Positions 34,371 to 44,595 of a stretch of 64,000 nt of DNA are shown in pieces; position 1 is the first letter of the stretch, and every line of letters begins with the position of its first letter. Both the position numbers and the translations under genes were made by a program. The notes under the pieces were generated by a model, which was not told the DNA's origin, did not search any database, and saw nothing but the letters and a program-made list of their open reading frames with translations. The DNA comes from Bacillus carboniphilus (lineage in GTDB: Bacteria > Bacillota > Bacilli > Bacillales > JAIVKR01): contig NZ_CP129013.1 of the NCBI RefSeq assembly GCF_020524035.2, forward strand, positions 1,054,001-1,118,000, written 5' to 3'.

Positions 34371-37143
34371 TTATCCTTCATGGTAGTGCTCTGAAACGAT
34401 CGATGCACATCTGACGCAAAGACTTGGGTGTTGTTTATTTTCACCAATGTCTTTTTTGACAACCCAGCACCTTTCACACGTTTCCCCTTCTGCTGGGCTG
34501 ACAACGATTTTCAATCGATCAAAGTCTTGTGTTCCATGTGGTGCATCTTCCAGCTTTCCTGCTAGATCAAAATGTGACACGATGAACAGTTGTTTAAAAT
34601 CTTCATTCATCGAAGAAAGCAATTGATACACTTCTTCATTTGCATAAAGCGAAACTGAAGCTGTTAATGATTTTCCAATTATTTTTTCACTTCTTGCCAC
34701 TTCTAATGATTTTAGCACATCGTCACGAACGGACATAAACAAGTTCCACTTTTCCTCTAACTGCTCTGCTTCAGCGATTTCAACAGTTTCAGGCATATCC
34801 ACTAGTTGGACACTTTTTTCCTCAACAGAATCAATATGACTCCATACTTCATCAGCCGTATGAGGTAAGATTGGCGCTACTAGCTTCACTAACGCTAATA
34901 AGCTTTCATATAAAACCGTTTGGATCGCTCTTCGATCTTCTTGATCAGCCGCTTCAATGTATAAAATATCCTTGGCGAAATCTAAATAAAATGAGCTTAG
35001 CTCAATCGTACAGAAGTTATGAACAGAATGGTAAACCGTAGAAAATTCATAGTTTTCATAACCCCTTTTAGCCTTATCAATTAATTTGTTGAGCTTAACA
35101 AGCATTATAACGGTCTACTTCGCGTAAATCTTCCAAAGAAACTTTATGAGTAGCTGGATCAAAATCAGCTAGATTACCCAACAAGAAGCGGAACGTGTTA
35201 CGAATTTTACGATACACTTCGGTTACTTGCTTCAAAATATCATCTGAAACACGAACATCGGCTTGGTAGTCAACAGAGGATACCCATAGACGAATAATAT
35301 CCGCTCCTAATTGCTTCACGATCTTCGATGGAAGAATAGTGTTCCCTAATGATTTACTCATCTTTCTTCCTTGACCATCTAAAGTAAAACCGTGACTTAA
35401 AACTGCTTTATACGGAGCTTTTCCTGTCACAGCAACCGCCGTTGATAACGAAGAATTGAACCAGCCTCGGTATTGGTCAGACCCTTCTAAATAAAGGTCA
35501 GCAGGTCGTTGAAGCTCTTCTCTAGCATGACAAACGGCTTGATGAGACGAACCCGAGTCAAACCACACATCCATAATATCTACTTCTTTAGTAAATAATC
35601 CGTTTGGACTATATGCATCGGTAAACCCTTCGGGCAACAAGTCTTTGGCCTCTTTTTCAAACCAAATGTTTGAGCCATGCTCTTTAAATAAGGCTGCGAC
35701 ATGGTCGATCGTTTCATCCGTAATAATCGGCTCCCCATTTTCTCCATAAAACACTGGGATAGGAACGCCCCATGCTCTTTGACGGGAAATACACCAATCT
35801 CCTCGGTCACGAACCATATTATAAAGACGAGTTTCTCCCCATGAAGGTAGCCAAGTAGTTGCTTTAATTTCCTCTAGTAACTGCTCACGGAAATCCTTAA
35901 TAGATGCAAACCATTGCGCAGTGGCACGGAAAATCGTTGGCTTTTTCGTACGCCAGTCATGTGGATAGGAGTGTTTAATGAAGCTTAACTTTAACAAAGC
36001 GTTTACTTCTTCAAGCTTTTCTGTAATTGGTTTATTGGCTTCATCATAGAATAAACCTGCAAATCCAGGAGCTTCTTCCGTCATATAACCTTTTTCATCG
36101 ACTGGACAAAGAACTTCTAACCCATATTTTTGGCCGACAATAAAGTCATCTTCACCATGTCCTGGTGCGGTATGAACACAGCCTGTACCAGCATCTGTTG
36201 TGACATGGTCTCCTAACATTACGAGTGATTCACGATCATAAAGCGGATGTTTCGTTGTGATTTTTTCAAGATCTTTTCCTGATACCGTTGTCACTTCTTG
36301 ATACTGATCCCATTCTAACTCTGATGCGACAGTTTCAAGTAACTCCGTTGCAACAACAAATCGCTCTTCACCTACTGAAACGACGCTGTACGTTAATTTA
36401 GGATGAACCACAATCCCTAAGTTAGCAGGAATGGTCCAAGGAGTTGTCGTCCAAATAATGATTTTATCATTTGTTGTCAATACACCTTTTCCATCTACAA
36501 CCGAAAAACTAACGTAAATGGAAGGAGAACGTTTATCATGGTATTCAATTTCGGCTTCTGCTAAAGCAGATTCACTTGATGGAGACCAATAAACAGGTTT
36601 TAATCCTTTGTAAATATACCCTTTCTTCGCCATTTCTCCAAACACTTTAATTTGTTCTGCTTCATATTCAGGGTTTAGCGTAACATAAGGGTTTTCCCAG
36701 TCTCCTCTTACACCTAAACGTTTAAATTGTTCTCTTTGCCCATCGATTTGTTGCCATGCATATTCTTCACATAGTTTTCTAAATTCGGCAACACTCATTT
36801 CTTTTCGTTTCACTTTTTTCTTTTTCGTTAATGCAGTCTCAATTGGCAACCCATGCGTATCCCATCCTGGGACATAAGGAGCATGAAAACCACTCATGGA
36901 TTTATAGCGAGTAATGAAATCCTTTAATATTTTATTTAATGCATGACCCATATGAATATCGCCATTCGCATACGGCGGTCCATCATGAAGAACAAATAAT
37001 GGACGCCCTTTGGTACGATCCATCACTTTTTCATAAATTTCTTGTTGGTTCCATCTTTCTTGAACCTCAGGCTCACGATTAGGAAGATTTCCTCTCATAG
37101 GAAAGGCCGTTTTTGGCATGAGTAACGTATCTTTGTAATCCAT
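34371..37143 (-). CDS. ileS: Isoleucyl-tRNA synthetase, one frameshift as sequenced
   Basis: IleS charges tRNA-Ile and edits Val-tRNA. The first frame (37143-35095) has the HIGH-like motif in [13 protein letters not shown], the editing domain ([16 protein letters not shown]) and KMSKSLGN. The second (35105-34371) has the anticodon-binding region and the C-terminal zinc finger (CERCW and CVRC). An extra base at 35105-35106 (GTTATAATGCT where GTTATATGCT is expected) separates them; corrected, it encodes 923 residues. ATG at 37143 has GGAGG upstream. Essential in all bacteria, so this must be intact in the cell. Controlled by a T-box. Confidence 0.92.
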
Positions 37144-37433
37144 CTTAATTCCTCCAATTTTAGAACATAAAAAAACCTTCTCATCCCAAAGGGACGAGAA
37201 GGTTGCTCGCGGTACCACCCTTATAAATATAGAAGACAGGCCTCTATACTCACTCAGACATTCGTAACGTGAATGAATCGCTAATACTTACTTCTTTCAG
37301 TATTAGAACTCAAGGGTGATTTTCACTTAATCACTTATGCCAAGCTCTCACCATTCTTGACTCGCTTTAATAAGTTTAAGATTAAATTACTGTCCCCATC
37401 ATCGTAATAGATCGATATTAACACTCTTTTATT
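37144..37433 (-). promoter_or_regulatory. T-box riboswitch leader of ileS
   Basis: The roughly 290-nt leader has the conserved T-box sequence (GGGTGGTACCGCG on the minus strand, 37220-37208). A terminator follows it (14-bp arms 37174-37187 and 37191-37204, with a 7-base U-run). In stem I an ATC triplet within GAAAATCACC (37320-37318) is the likely specifier, the isoleucine codon. Uncharged tRNA-Ile should pair with it and allow read-through into ileS. This fills the whole gap between divIVA and ileS apart from the promoter. Confidence 0.92.
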
Positions 37434-37439
37434 TAACGT

Positions 37440-37469
37440 ATTATATGTGAAAACACTCGTAAAAGTCAA
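37440..37469 (-). promoter_or_regulatory. Sigma-A promoter of ileS
   Basis: -35 TTGACT (37469-37464), 18-bp spacer, -10 TATAAT (37445-37440). Start of transcription near 37433, at the 5' end of the T-box. Confidence 0.8.
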
Positions 37470-37510
37470 GGGTCCCTTTAAACGGTTGTTCAAAAAGTCA
37501 TGCTATATTA

Positions 37511-38002
37511 TTATGACTCTTCGTATACAGGTTCTGCTTCAAACTGCATGAGGTGATCCCAGTCATCGTTTTTCAACATATCTAATTGAGCCTCAATCAG
37601 CATTTGAAACCTTGTTCGGAACACTTTTGATTGCTTTTTCATTTCTTCAATTTCATAAGAAATTTTTCTTGATTTAGCTAACGCCTCGTTAATAATGCGA
37701 TCTGCGTTTTTTTCTGCTTCTTTTACAATTAACTTCGCTTCTTGTTGAGCTTGACGTTTTACGTCTTCAGCCGTTTCTTGTGCAATCAAAATAGATTTGT
37801 TTAACGTTCCTTCAATATTGTTGAAGTGTCCTAACCTCTCATTTAATTCACGTAAGTTTTCTTCTAATTCCTTTTTTTCACGGATGACCATTTCATAATC
37901 TTTAATAATTTGACTAAGAAAGTCATTTACTTCATCTTCGTCATAACCACGAAACCCTTTTGCAAATTCTTTATTATGTATATCAAGCGGTGTTAAAGGC
38001 AC
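37511..38002 (-). CDS. divIVA: Cell-division/polarity protein DivIVA
   Basis: DivIVA binds negatively curved membrane at septa and poles and recruits MinJ and the chromosome-anchoring protein RacA. The membrane-binding N-terminus is MPLTPLDIHNKEFAKGFRGYDEDEVNDFL; long coiled-coil stretches follow (about residues 30-145), with an acidic tail. 163 residues. GTG start with GGAGGTGGCG. It follows ylmH, as in most Firmicutes, and precedes the ileS T-box. Confidence 0.96.
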   Translation of the reverse strand: MPLTPLDIHNKEFAKGFRGYDEDEVNDFLSQIIKDYEMVIREKKELEENLRELNERLGHFNNIEGTLNKSILIAQETAEDVKRQAQQEAKLIVKEAEKNADRIINEALAKSRKISYEIEEMKKQSKVFRTRFQMLIEAQLDMLKNDDWDHLMQFEAEPVYEES

Positions 38003-38141
38003 AACGCCACCTCCAAATTTAATCTTAATAGCTTAATTCTACGCACTCTTATTATAAACGATAATTCGACTAAAATATTTAATATCCTGCAAAACAGCGA
38101 TATTTTTTGTTTAAAAGAGAAATTAGGATGCTTACCTTTCT

Positions 38142-38918
38142 TTATTTCAGTAATCCCACAACCATCTTAACTTTCCCGTTTTTGGTCTTCCCATTCAATT
38201 CGGTAATTTTACTGCGACCTAAACCTCTGATCGAAAGCATATCATTTTCCTCTACTTCTATATTTACTTCTTCCGTTTCTGTCCAGTTCACTTTCACCTT
38301 TCCAGCTTTTATATAAGCTTGTGCTTTCTGTCTTGAAAGATTGTAAATAGATGATAAAACAACATCTAATCGTAATGAAGAGACAGTTACACCTTTTTCA
38401 TCCCATTCTGTCTTTGGAATGTTTAATTCGTCTGTAAACACTTTTTTTAATTTTACTTTATACTTGCCTACCTCGTTCAAATTCATCGGTAAGTATGCGT
38501 CTAATTCAAGACCAGTAATAAATTGGAGTTTAGATTCCGTTTTTAAGATGTCGCCAAATTTCTCTCTTTTTAATCCGAGGCTTAGCAACGCTCCTAATAA
38601 ATGACGATGTTCTAACTCCACGAATTTATTTGGATAGTCTACTTCAAAAAGGGCTATGGAAAAATCATCTTTTGATGGTTCCAAGTAAGAAGGAAAAATA
38701 ATGGCTCTCTTTCGTTCTGCTTCATTGTACCCACCGTAAAAACGAACCTCACAATCATCATTTTTTCCGATAAGAGCTTGGACAATTTTTTGTTCTCGCG
38801 GGTTTAAAAAATCCGTTAGCTTTATTTGGTGGCGCTCTTCCGCTAGCTTTTTCCACCCAAGAGCGCGATCAATAAAAGGACGTTCACTATATCGGAAGTG
38901 TTGATAAATAGATTTCAT
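38142..38918 (-). CDS. ylmH: YlmH, S4-domain RNA-binding ribosome rescue factor
   Basis: YlmH binds the A-P gap region of 50S subunits via an S4 domain and has a role parallel to RqcH/RqcP in rescuing stalled chains. The C-terminal S4 motif RLDVVLSSIYNLSRQKAQAYIKAGKVKVNW is clear; the N-terminal domain is the YlmH fold (SIYQHFRYSERPFIDR). 258 residues. Strong AAGGAGG before the ATG. A terminator-like hairpin directly precedes it. Confidence 0.93.
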   Translation of the reverse strand: MKSIYQHFRYSERPFIDRALGWKKLAEERHQIKLTDFLNPREQKIVQALIGKNDDCEVRFYGGYNEAERKRAIIFPSYLEPSKDDFSIALFEVDYPNKFVELEHRHLLGALLSLGLKREKFGDILKTESKLQFITGLELDAYLPMNLNEVGKYKVKLKKVFTDELNIPKTEWDEKGVTVSSLRLDVVLSSIYNLSRQKAQAYIKAGKVKVNWTETEEVNIEVEENDMLSIRGLGRSKITELNGKTKNGKVKMVVGLLK

Positions 38919-38942
38919 TTTTTCCTCCTTATTATATCGAAC

Positions 38943-38967
38943 AAAAAAAGGACTTTTACAGTCCTTT
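38943..38967 (-). terminator. Terminator between ylmG and ylmH
   Basis: An 8-bp stem (AAAGGACT with AGTCCTTT), loop of about 5 nt, followed by a 7-base U-run on the minus strand. It starts 2 nt after the ylmG stop and ends 25 nt before the ylmH ATG. Confidence 0.8.
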
Positions 38968-38968
38968 A

Positions 38969-39241
38969 TTATAAAACTCTCGAAAGATTATTAAATACTA
39001 CTGCAAGACCTTCCGTTGCTAATTGTAACGTAATTAGGGCAACGATTGGAGAAATATCAATCATGCCAATCGGTGGGATAAACCGTCTGAATGGCTCTAA
39101 AAACGGTTCGACGATCGAGCCTAAAAACTGTCCGATTGACGATTCTCGCGCTCCAGGAAACCATGACATAAAAATATAAATAATGACACCATAGCTGTAT
39201 ATTCGAATCAAGCTTACTATAATATTAAATAGCAAATCCAT
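38969..39241 (-). CDS. ylmG: YggT-family membrane protein YlmG
   Basis: A 90-residue protein with two transmembrane segments (about residues 4-27 and 62-88) and the YggT-family motif [32 protein letters not shown] between them. The family is linked by gene neighbourhood to cell division and to osmotic or membrane functions; its biochemical role is not settled. It lies 7 nt downstream of sepF. Confidence 0.92.
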   Translation of the reverse strand: MDLLFNIIVSLIRIYSYGVIIYIFMSWFPGARESSIGQFLGSIVEPFLEPFRRFIPPIGMIDISPIVALITLQLATEGLAVVFNNLSRVL

Positions 39242-39248
39242 TTATTCA

Positions 39249-39683
39249 TTACCACCTTTGCTTCTCTTCTTCTTGTATGTAATCGGTAATGGAACCTGCC
39301 ACTTCCACATTTTCTGGGGTACATAAGAAAATATCGACTCCAATGCGTTGAATATCTCCGCCAATCGCATAAACCGTACCACTTAAAAAATCCACGATTC
39401 GTTTTGCTTGATCGTGCTTGATTCGTTGTAAGTTGACTACGACGGCGCGACGATTTTTTAGTTCATCGGCAACTTCTTGTGCTTCTGCATAAGATCTAGG
39501 TTCACTTAACACTACTTTAGATGATTTTTGCAGACTTTGCAAACTTACAACATTTTGTTTGTTGCTTTTTTGTTGATTCAATTGTCCCTCATATTCATCT
39601 TCTTCATCGATGTATTCTTCCACATATTCATACTCATCATCATCTAAAGCAAAAAAACTTCTAAACTTATTACGCATACTCAA
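39249..39683 (-). CDS. sepF: Cell division protein SepF
   Basis: SepF anchors FtsZ filaments to the membrane and assembles into rings. The N-terminus [20 protein letters not shown] is the amphipathic membrane-binding helix with an acidic linker; the C-terminal DUF552 domain begins near [14 protein letters not shown] and has [21 protein letters not shown]. 144 residues. TTG start with GGAGTG upstream; an ATG two codons later is possible. Confidence 0.94.
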   Translation of the reverse strand: MSMRNKFRSFFALDDDEYEYVEEYIDEEDEYEGQLNQQKSNKQNVVSLQSLQKSSKVVLSEPRSYAEAQEVADELKNRRAVVVNLQRIKHDQAKRIVDFLSGTVYAIGGDIQRIGVDIFLCTPENVEVAGSITDYIQEEEKQRW

Positions 39684-39689
39684 GTGTTC

Positions 39690-40379
39690 TCACTCCTTTC
39701 GTTCATTTCCAACTAACGATGAACCAATGCGAATCATCGTGGCTCCTTCTTCAATAGCGATCTGAAAATCATTGGACATTCCCATAGACAGTTCTTCACA
39801 CGGGGCATAAGGTAAATGCAATTGTTGCACTTCATTCTTTAGGCTCGTTAACATTTGAAAACATGAGCGTATCCTTTTTTCATCATCCGTATAAGGTGCC
39901 ATCGTCATTAATCCGACGATCTTAATTTTAGAAAAAGCTTCTAGTTCTCTAATGAAGGGCACTACATCCTCTGGTTTAAGTCCATGTTTACTCTCTTCAC
40001 CAGATGTATTGACTTGAACAAAACATGGTACCTTTTTAGTTGAACGCTTGTTAATTTCTTTTGCTAAAGATAAACGGTCTAAAGAGTGTATGTAGTCTAC
40101 ATAAGGAAGAACATCCTTCACCTTTCGCGATTGAAGAGTACCAATAAAGTGCCATGTCACTTCTTTACCTAAGTTCTCATATTTTTCATGAAGTCCTTCA
40201 ACTCGATTTTCTCCAAGGTGGGTAACCCCTAGGTCAACGGCTTCCTTAGCCGTTTCCTTTGAAACATATTTGGTTACAGCAATAATGTTTATGTCATGAA
40301 TACTACGACCCATTTTAGAGCATGTATCTTCTATCTCTTTTTTTAGTTGTGATAAGTTCTTTTCGACAGACACTGTCAA
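39690..40379 (-). CDS. ylmE: YggS-family PLP-binding protein YlmE
   Basis: A PLP-homeostasis protein (PLPBP family) with an alanine-racemase-like N-terminal TIM barrel and no known catalytic activity. The PLP lysine is in [39 protein letters not shown], and the phosphate-binding [24 protein letters not shown] are family landmarks. 229 residues. TTG start overlapping the ylmD stop (TTGA) with GGAGG upstream. Confidence 0.94.
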   Translation of the reverse strand: MTVSVEKNLSQLKKEIEDTCSKMGRSIHDINIIAVTKYVSKETAKEAVDLGVTHLGENRVEGLHEKYENLGKEVTWHFIGTLQSRKVKDVLPYVDYIHSLDRLSLAKEINKRSTKKVPCFVQVNTSGEESKHGLKPEDVVPFIRELEAFSKIKIVGLMTMAPYTDDEKRIRSCFQMLTSLKNEVQQLHLPYAPCEELSMGMSNDFQIAIEEGATMIRIGSSLVGNERKE

Positions 40380-41200
40380 ATATCCTCCTTATATCCAATA
40401 AAGCTCATCATTCTTCCTGTTTTTCCTCCATCTCTTCGATGAGAAAAAAACAAGTCTGACTTACAGCTTGTACAAAGGGAGGAAGAAAAAATATTCTTTT
40501 CTTTCACTCCTTCTTCTACTAACTGCAATTTATTTATTTTACTAAGGTCAATTGCATATTGTCCTTTTGTCACTTCTTTTGCATATTGTTGGGCAGGTGC
40601 GTGAACTGTTTTCCCTACGGAAGTAATCACGCGGTCATCCACTATGTAGCAACAACCCTTTATCGATGGACCGATAAACACGTATATATCGTTTAACGAA
40701 GCTCCTTCTTTCATTACCCATTCCGAAACGATTTTTCTGGAAATCTTCGCTGCGGTACCTTTCCATCCTGCGTGAATAAGCCCTATTAGCTGTTTTTTTG
40801 GATGATAATAAAATAAAGGGACGCAATCAGCAAAGCATAACGTTAACATCAAATTTTTATCATTTGTATACATTCCATCGGTTGAAGAAAGTGCCGATTG
40901 CTCGTCAAAGACTCCCTTTTGTAAATCAGTAACTGTTACTTTTTCGATGTGATCTTGATGAGTTTGCTGAGCACATACCCAATTCGAGAGAGGAAACTCA
41001 ATCGCCTCTGATAAAACTTGACGATTGTTCCTAACCGATTGCTGTTCATCTCCTACATGAAGACCTAAATTTAAAGAATTAAAGTCGCCTCGACTTATCC
41101 CACCTCTTTTTGTAGAAAAACCCGCAACAATCGAGGGATTAAGTTCTTCAAGGAGAGGAATAGACATATATAAGTCATTCCTTAATTGAAAAGGTTCCAT
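40376..41200 (-). CDS. ylmD: YfiH/LACC1-family multicopper-like purine nucleoside enzyme YlmD
   Basis: A DUF152 protein of the type once called polyphenol oxidase; characterised members have adenosine deaminase and purine nucleoside phosphorylase activities. Zinc-binding motifs [22 protein letters not shown] and [10 protein letters not shown] are seen. The best starts are the ATGs at 41200 ([10 protein letters not shown]) or 41209, after AAAAGGAAG; the open frame extends further to 41230. About 274 residues. Confidence 0.9.
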   Translation of the reverse strand: MEPFQLRNDLYMSIPLLEELNPSIVAGFSTKRGGISRGDFNSLNLGLHVGDEQQSVRNNRQVLSEAIEFPLSNWVCAQQTHQDHIEKVTVTDLQKGVFDEQSALSSTDGMYTNDKNLMLTLCFADCVPLFYYHPKKQLIGLIHAGWKGTAAKISRKIVSEWVMKEGASLNDIYVFIGPSIKGCCYIVDDRVITSVGKTVHAPAQQYAKEVTKGQYAIDLSKINKLQLVEEGVKEKNIFSSSLCTSCKSDLFFSHRRDGGKTGRMMSFIGYKEDI

Positions 41201-41277
41201 AACCATCATCTTCCTTTTCGACAGGATCATGTTTATATTTTACCACAATTCGCGGTATGGGTTTAATACCAATTTGA

Positions 41278-41535
41278 TTAATCGTCTATTAACTCCACGT
41301 CTAAATTCATTCTAACAAGAACAACATCTTCTCCTACCTTAACAATATTGTTCCAAGGTATGACAATTTCTTCATTTTTGTTCAAGAAACCGAATAATTT
41401 CCCTGACCCACCTAAAATAATCGCTTGGATTTTTCCGTTTGTTACATTTATATCGAAGTCATCTATATTTCCTAACTTTCTACCATCGGAAACATTCACA
41501 ACATCCTTTGTTTGAAAATGAGATATGTTCATCAT
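41278..41535 (-). CDS. ylmC: PRC-barrel protein YlmC (YlmC/YmxH family)
   Basis: An 85-residue PRC-barrel domain protein of the YlmC/YmxH sporulation-associated family. Motifs are KDVVNVSDGRKLGNIDDFDIN, AIILGG, and IPWNNIVKVGEDVVLVR. Function is not established; it lies at the head of the ylm-sepF group. The start is one of two adjacent ATGs (41535 or 41532) after AAAGGGTGAT. Confidence 0.9.
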   Translation of the reverse strand: MMNISHFQTKDVVNVSDGRKLGNIDDFDINVTNGKIQAIILGGSGKLFGFLNKNEEIVIPWNNIVKVGEDVVLVRMNLDVELIDD

Positions 41536-41638
41536 ATAAAATCACCCTTTCATCAATGTTGATTTTAAGAAAGATGCAGTACTTATCCTTATATATGTAT
41601 GTATGGTTTTTATATTAGAGAAGTAGTAATTATATGAA

Positions 41639-41677
41639 CAAAAAAAGAAATCCTAGCTAATATCACTAATAGGATTT
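41639..41677 (-). terminator. Terminator after sigG
   Basis: Stem AAATCCTA with TAGGATTT, followed on the minus strand by CTTTTTTTG; 14 nt after the sigG stop. Confidence 0.85.
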
Positions 41678-41691
41678 CCCTTTACTTAAAT

Positions 41692-42471
41692 TTAGTTTTG
41701 AATATTTTTATTCATTTGTTTAATGGCTGCTTTTTCAAGTCTCGATACTTGCGCTTGAGAAATTCCTATTTCCTCTGCTACTTCCATTTGAGTTTTCCCT
41801 TGAAAAAAACGTTTTCTTAATATTAATTTTTCTCGATCATTTAACCTTCTCAATCCTTCTTTTAAAGCGATTTCCTCAATCCATTGTATATCCTTATTTT
41901 TTTCATCTCCTATTTGATCCATGACAAAGATTGGATCTCCTCCATCGTTATAAATAGGTTCAAATAAAGAAACAGGATCTTGAATGGCATCAAGAGCGAA
42001 AACAATCTCTTCATGTGGAACATCTAACACTTTTGAAATTTCTACTGCTGTTGGCTCCCTTGAGGTTTCACTCATTAGCTTCTCCCTTACTTGAAGAGCT
42101 TTATAAGCAATATCTCGTAGTGACCTTGAGACTCGAATGGGATTGTTATCACGTAAATATCTCCGAATCTCACCGATAATCATAGGAACGGCATAAGTTG
42201 AAAATTTCACATTTTGTCCTAAATCAAAATTATCTATTGATTTCATAAGACCGATACAACCAACTTGAAAAAGGTCATCAACATATTCTCCTCGATTATT
42301 AAACCGTTGAATGACGCTAAGAACAAGACGCAAATTACCATTTACTAGCTTTTCTCTAGCTGATAAGTCACCGCTTTGCATTTGTCTAAATAGTTTTCTC
42401 ATTTCTTCATTTTTTAAGACAGGGAGCTTTGATGTATCTACTCCGCAAATTTCTACCTTGTTTCTTGTCAC
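41692..42471 (-). CDS. sigG: RNA polymerase sporulation sigma factor SigG
   Basis: Sigma-G controls late forespore genes. The N-terminus MTRNKVEICGVDTSKLPVLKN is nearly invariant in the family. Region 2 (DLFQVGCIGLMKSIDNFDL, FSTYAVPMIIGEIRRYLRDN) and region 4 helix-turn-helix (VAEEIGISQAQVSRLEKAAI) are intact. I chose the GTG at 42471 with GGGAGGG upstream, 259 residues; the frame is open to 42504. A sigma-F/G promoter lies just upstream. Confidence 0.97.
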   Translation of the reverse strand: MTRNKVEICGVDTSKLPVLKNEEMRKLFRQMQSGDLSAREKLVNGNLRLVLSVIQRFNNRGEYVDDLFQVGCIGLMKSIDNFDLGQNVKFSTYAVPMIIGEIRRYLRDNNPIRVSRSLRDIAYKALQVREKLMSETSREPTAVEISKVLDVPHEEIVFALDAIQDPVSLFEPIYNDGGDPIFVMDQIGDEKNKDIQWIEEIALKEGLRRLNDREKLILRKRFFQGKTQMEVAEEIGISQAQVSRLEKAAIKQMNKNIQN

Positions 42472-42509
42472 ATCTTTCCCTCCCAGTAGTACGGTTGCTG
42501 TCAAAAATA

Positions 42510-42537
42510 AGTATCTCCTTAGGAAGGAAAAATATGC
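42510..42537 (-). promoter_or_regulatory. Sigma-F/sigma-G-type promoter of sigG
   Basis: -35 GCATA (42537-42533), 14-bp spacer and -10 GGAGATACT (42518-42510), which fits the GGNNANANT consensus of sigma-F promoters. About 40 nt before the sigG GTG. Matches the known forespore control of sigG. Confidence 0.78.
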
Positions 42538-42702
42538 ATAGGTATGATTTATAAAAAAACTTCATTAATGAGAAATTGACTATTAGTACGTGTTGAAAAA
42601 GTAGGGAAAAAGGACGGTGAATCGAAAAGCTAAAGCCTTCTTTCTTATTTTTTGTAAAAAATAGTCTATAAACATTTTTTATTGTCTAACATGTGTCATT
42701 AA

Positions 42703-43416
42703 TCAAACCATCTTGTTAAATTCCTTTCTTAACCTTTTAATAATACGTTTCTCTAACCTTGATATATAAGACTGAGAGATCCCTAACATGTCGGCCACAT
42801 CTTTTTGCGTTTTTTCTTCTTCTCCTTGCAATCCGAACCTTAATTCCATTATTTGTTTCTCTCGATCATTAAGCTGGTCTAACGCTTTTACCAATAATTT
42901 CTTATCTACATTTGCTTCAATATCTTTTGTAATAATATCATCGTCTGTCCCGAGAACATCAGAAAGCAATAGTTCGTTTCCATCCCAGTCAATGTTTAAC
43001 GGTTCGTCAAAAGAAACTTCCGAACGTACTTTATTATTCCTTCTTAAATACATGAGGATCTCGTTTTCAATACATCTTGATGCATATGTAGCAAGTTTTA
43101 TTTTCTTTTCCGGATTAAAAGTATTGACAGCTTTGATTAATCCGATAGTCCCTATACTAATTAAATCTTCGATATTTATCCCTGTATTTTCAAACTTCCT
43201 AGCTATATACACAACTAAACGAAGGTTTCTCTCAATTAATATTGACCTAGCAGCTTCGTCCCCTTTAGGTAATTTTATTAGTAAAATCTCTTCTTCTTCC
43301 TTTGATAAAGGAGGAGGAAGCGCCTCACTTCCGCCTATGTAATAAATTTCATCTGTTTTTATTCCAAGCTTTATAAGAATTTTGTACCACCAATATGTAA
43401 ACTTAATCTTTTTCAT
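42703..43416 (-). CDS. sigE: RNA polymerase sporulation sigma factor pro-SigE
   Basis: Sigma-E directs early mother-cell transcription and is made as a precursor. The basic, hydrophobic pro-sequence ([20 protein letters not shown]) is followed by [16 protein letters not shown], the region cut by SpoIIGA. Region 2 ([18 protein letters not shown]) and the region 4 helix-turn-helix ([19 protein letters not shown]) are intact. 237 residues. It follows spoIIGA by 48 nt, forming the spoIIG operon. Confidence 0.97.
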   Translation of the reverse strand: MKKIKFTYWWYKILIKLGIKTDEIYYIGGSEALPPPLSKEEEEILLIKLPKGDEAARSILIERNLRLVVYIARKFENTGINIEDLISIGTIGLIKAVNTFNPEKKIKLATYASRCIENEILMYLRRNNKVRSEVSFDEPLNIDWDGNELLLSDVLGTDDDIITKDIEANVDKKLLVKALDQLNDREKQIMELRFGLQGEEEKTQKDVADMLGISQSYISRLEKRIIKRLRKEFNKMV

Positions 43417-43464
43417 GATGGACTCCCTTCTATTTTATTAATTTATGAGTAAACTATTAATAAG

Positions 43465-44379
43465 TTAAAGATGTGGTCCTACTTGGGCATCTTGAATCAT
43501 TTTAGGATGAATAATACATGAAAATTCTTCATTAGAGGACATTTTGACAGAAGACAATCCGATAAGCCCTCTTTTCACATGATGCATTTCTCCGTTATGA
43601 ATAATCATAAAAGAAGTAGGTTTTACAGCTAATAAAAACTGATTTTCTTGACCTACCACTCTATATGGAATGACCCGTACTTTATCCATCCAAAATGACA
43701 TATCTTCAGAGATTAAATCTAAATCATTGGTTTTAGCTAAATGAACGAGTGGATCTGGAATTTGTTCGACCTTATTAACGTCAAGAATAGCAACTGGAGC
43801 TCTTGTGATGGGGTCATGCAACTGATTTCCAGAATCAATTAACCCACGAATATTCATTTTGAAGTGTTCCACTTCAATAATGACGTCTACGATTTGGTCA
43901 TAAAAAATTTTTTTCGTTTCTACCTCTTTCATTCGTCTATGTGCAAAAAACCAAGCTAGCGGAAACCCAAGCACAACAAAAAACCAACTTACAGGGTCTC
44001 CAATAGAGGAAGAAGACTGCGAATAAAAAGTTGTTGTAAAAGGATCCGCTTGAAAAAAAAAGTACATCCCAAGCAAGGTCCCTCCCACAATAAAAGAAAC
44101 AAAATAAAATGATAATAGAGCCTGGAAGAAGCCTCTCCACTGTCTAATACCAAAACAAATGATTACCATAACTACGGAAACAAATATTTTTATTACAGGG
44201 TGGTTCACTACATTAGAATAAGGTGTAAACAAAAAGATAACAGCAATGACGCCAACTAAAGACGCTAAAAAGACTCTATATGTTTTTACTTTCCTCTTTA
44301 ATAATAGTGACGTTAAAAAAAGGAGCATTCCATCAAATAAAAAATTTAAAAGTAAAATTAGATCTAAATAAATCACCAA
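43465..44379 (-). CDS. spoIIGA: Pro-sigma-E processing peptidase SpoIIGA
   Basis: SpoIIGA is a septal membrane aspartic protease activated by SpoIIR that removes the SigE pro-sequence. Five hydrophobic segments fill about residues 1-150; the catalytic aspartate is in RGLIDSGNQLHDP. A TTG at 44379 (MVIYLDLILLLNF) gives the family-like N-terminus and 304 residues; GGAGG lies 12 nt upstream. An open frame runs back to 44445 without family support, so the start is moderately certain. Confidence 0.92.
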   Translation of the reverse strand: MVIYLDLILLLNFLFDGMLLFLTSLLLKRKVKTYRVFLASLVGVIAVIFLFTPYSNVVNHPVIKIFVSVVMVIICFGIRQWRGFFQALLSFYFVSFIVGGTLLGMYFFFQADPFTTTFYSQSSSSIGDPVSWFFVVLGFPLAWFFAHRRMKEVETKKIFYDQIVDVIIEVEHFKMNIRGLIDSGNQLHDPITRAPVAILDVNKVEQIPDPLVHLAKTNDLDLISEDMSFWMDKVRVIPYRVVGQENQFLLAVKPTSFMIIHNGEMHHVKRGLIGLSSVKMSSNEEFSCIIHPKMIQDAQVGPHL

Positions 44380-44494
44380 TGATTTGACGTTCCTCCTCTT
44401 TAATGTGTCACTAATAAAAATCTTTGTTAATTGGCATTCACCCATTTGAATCTTTATATGAAGATAAAAACTTAATAAAGTTTGAATTGAATAC

Positions 44495-44527
44495 AGTATA
44501 AATGAACTTCAAAAAGGAATCTGTCAT
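44495..44527 (-). promoter_or_regulatory. Candidate Spo0A-type spoIIG promoter with long spacer
   Basis: -35-like ATGACA (44527-44522) and -10 TATACT (44500-44495) are 21 bp apart; the B. subtilis spoIIG promoter is known for an unusually long 22-bp spacer and dependence on Spo0A. A near 0A box, TGGCGAA (plus strand, 44532-44538), adjoins the -35. Predicted from sequence only. Confidence 0.5.
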
Positions 44528-44595
44528 ATGTTGGCGAAATCATCAAATAATTTTTGGAAGATTTATAGGAAGAAGAATATAAGGAATTTAATTAA

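Noticed and set aside
42788-43342. 184-codon open frame on the plus strand inside sigE
   Set aside because: Antisense shadow of sigE; composition is Ser/Phe-rich as expected from the complement, no ribosome site or family match.
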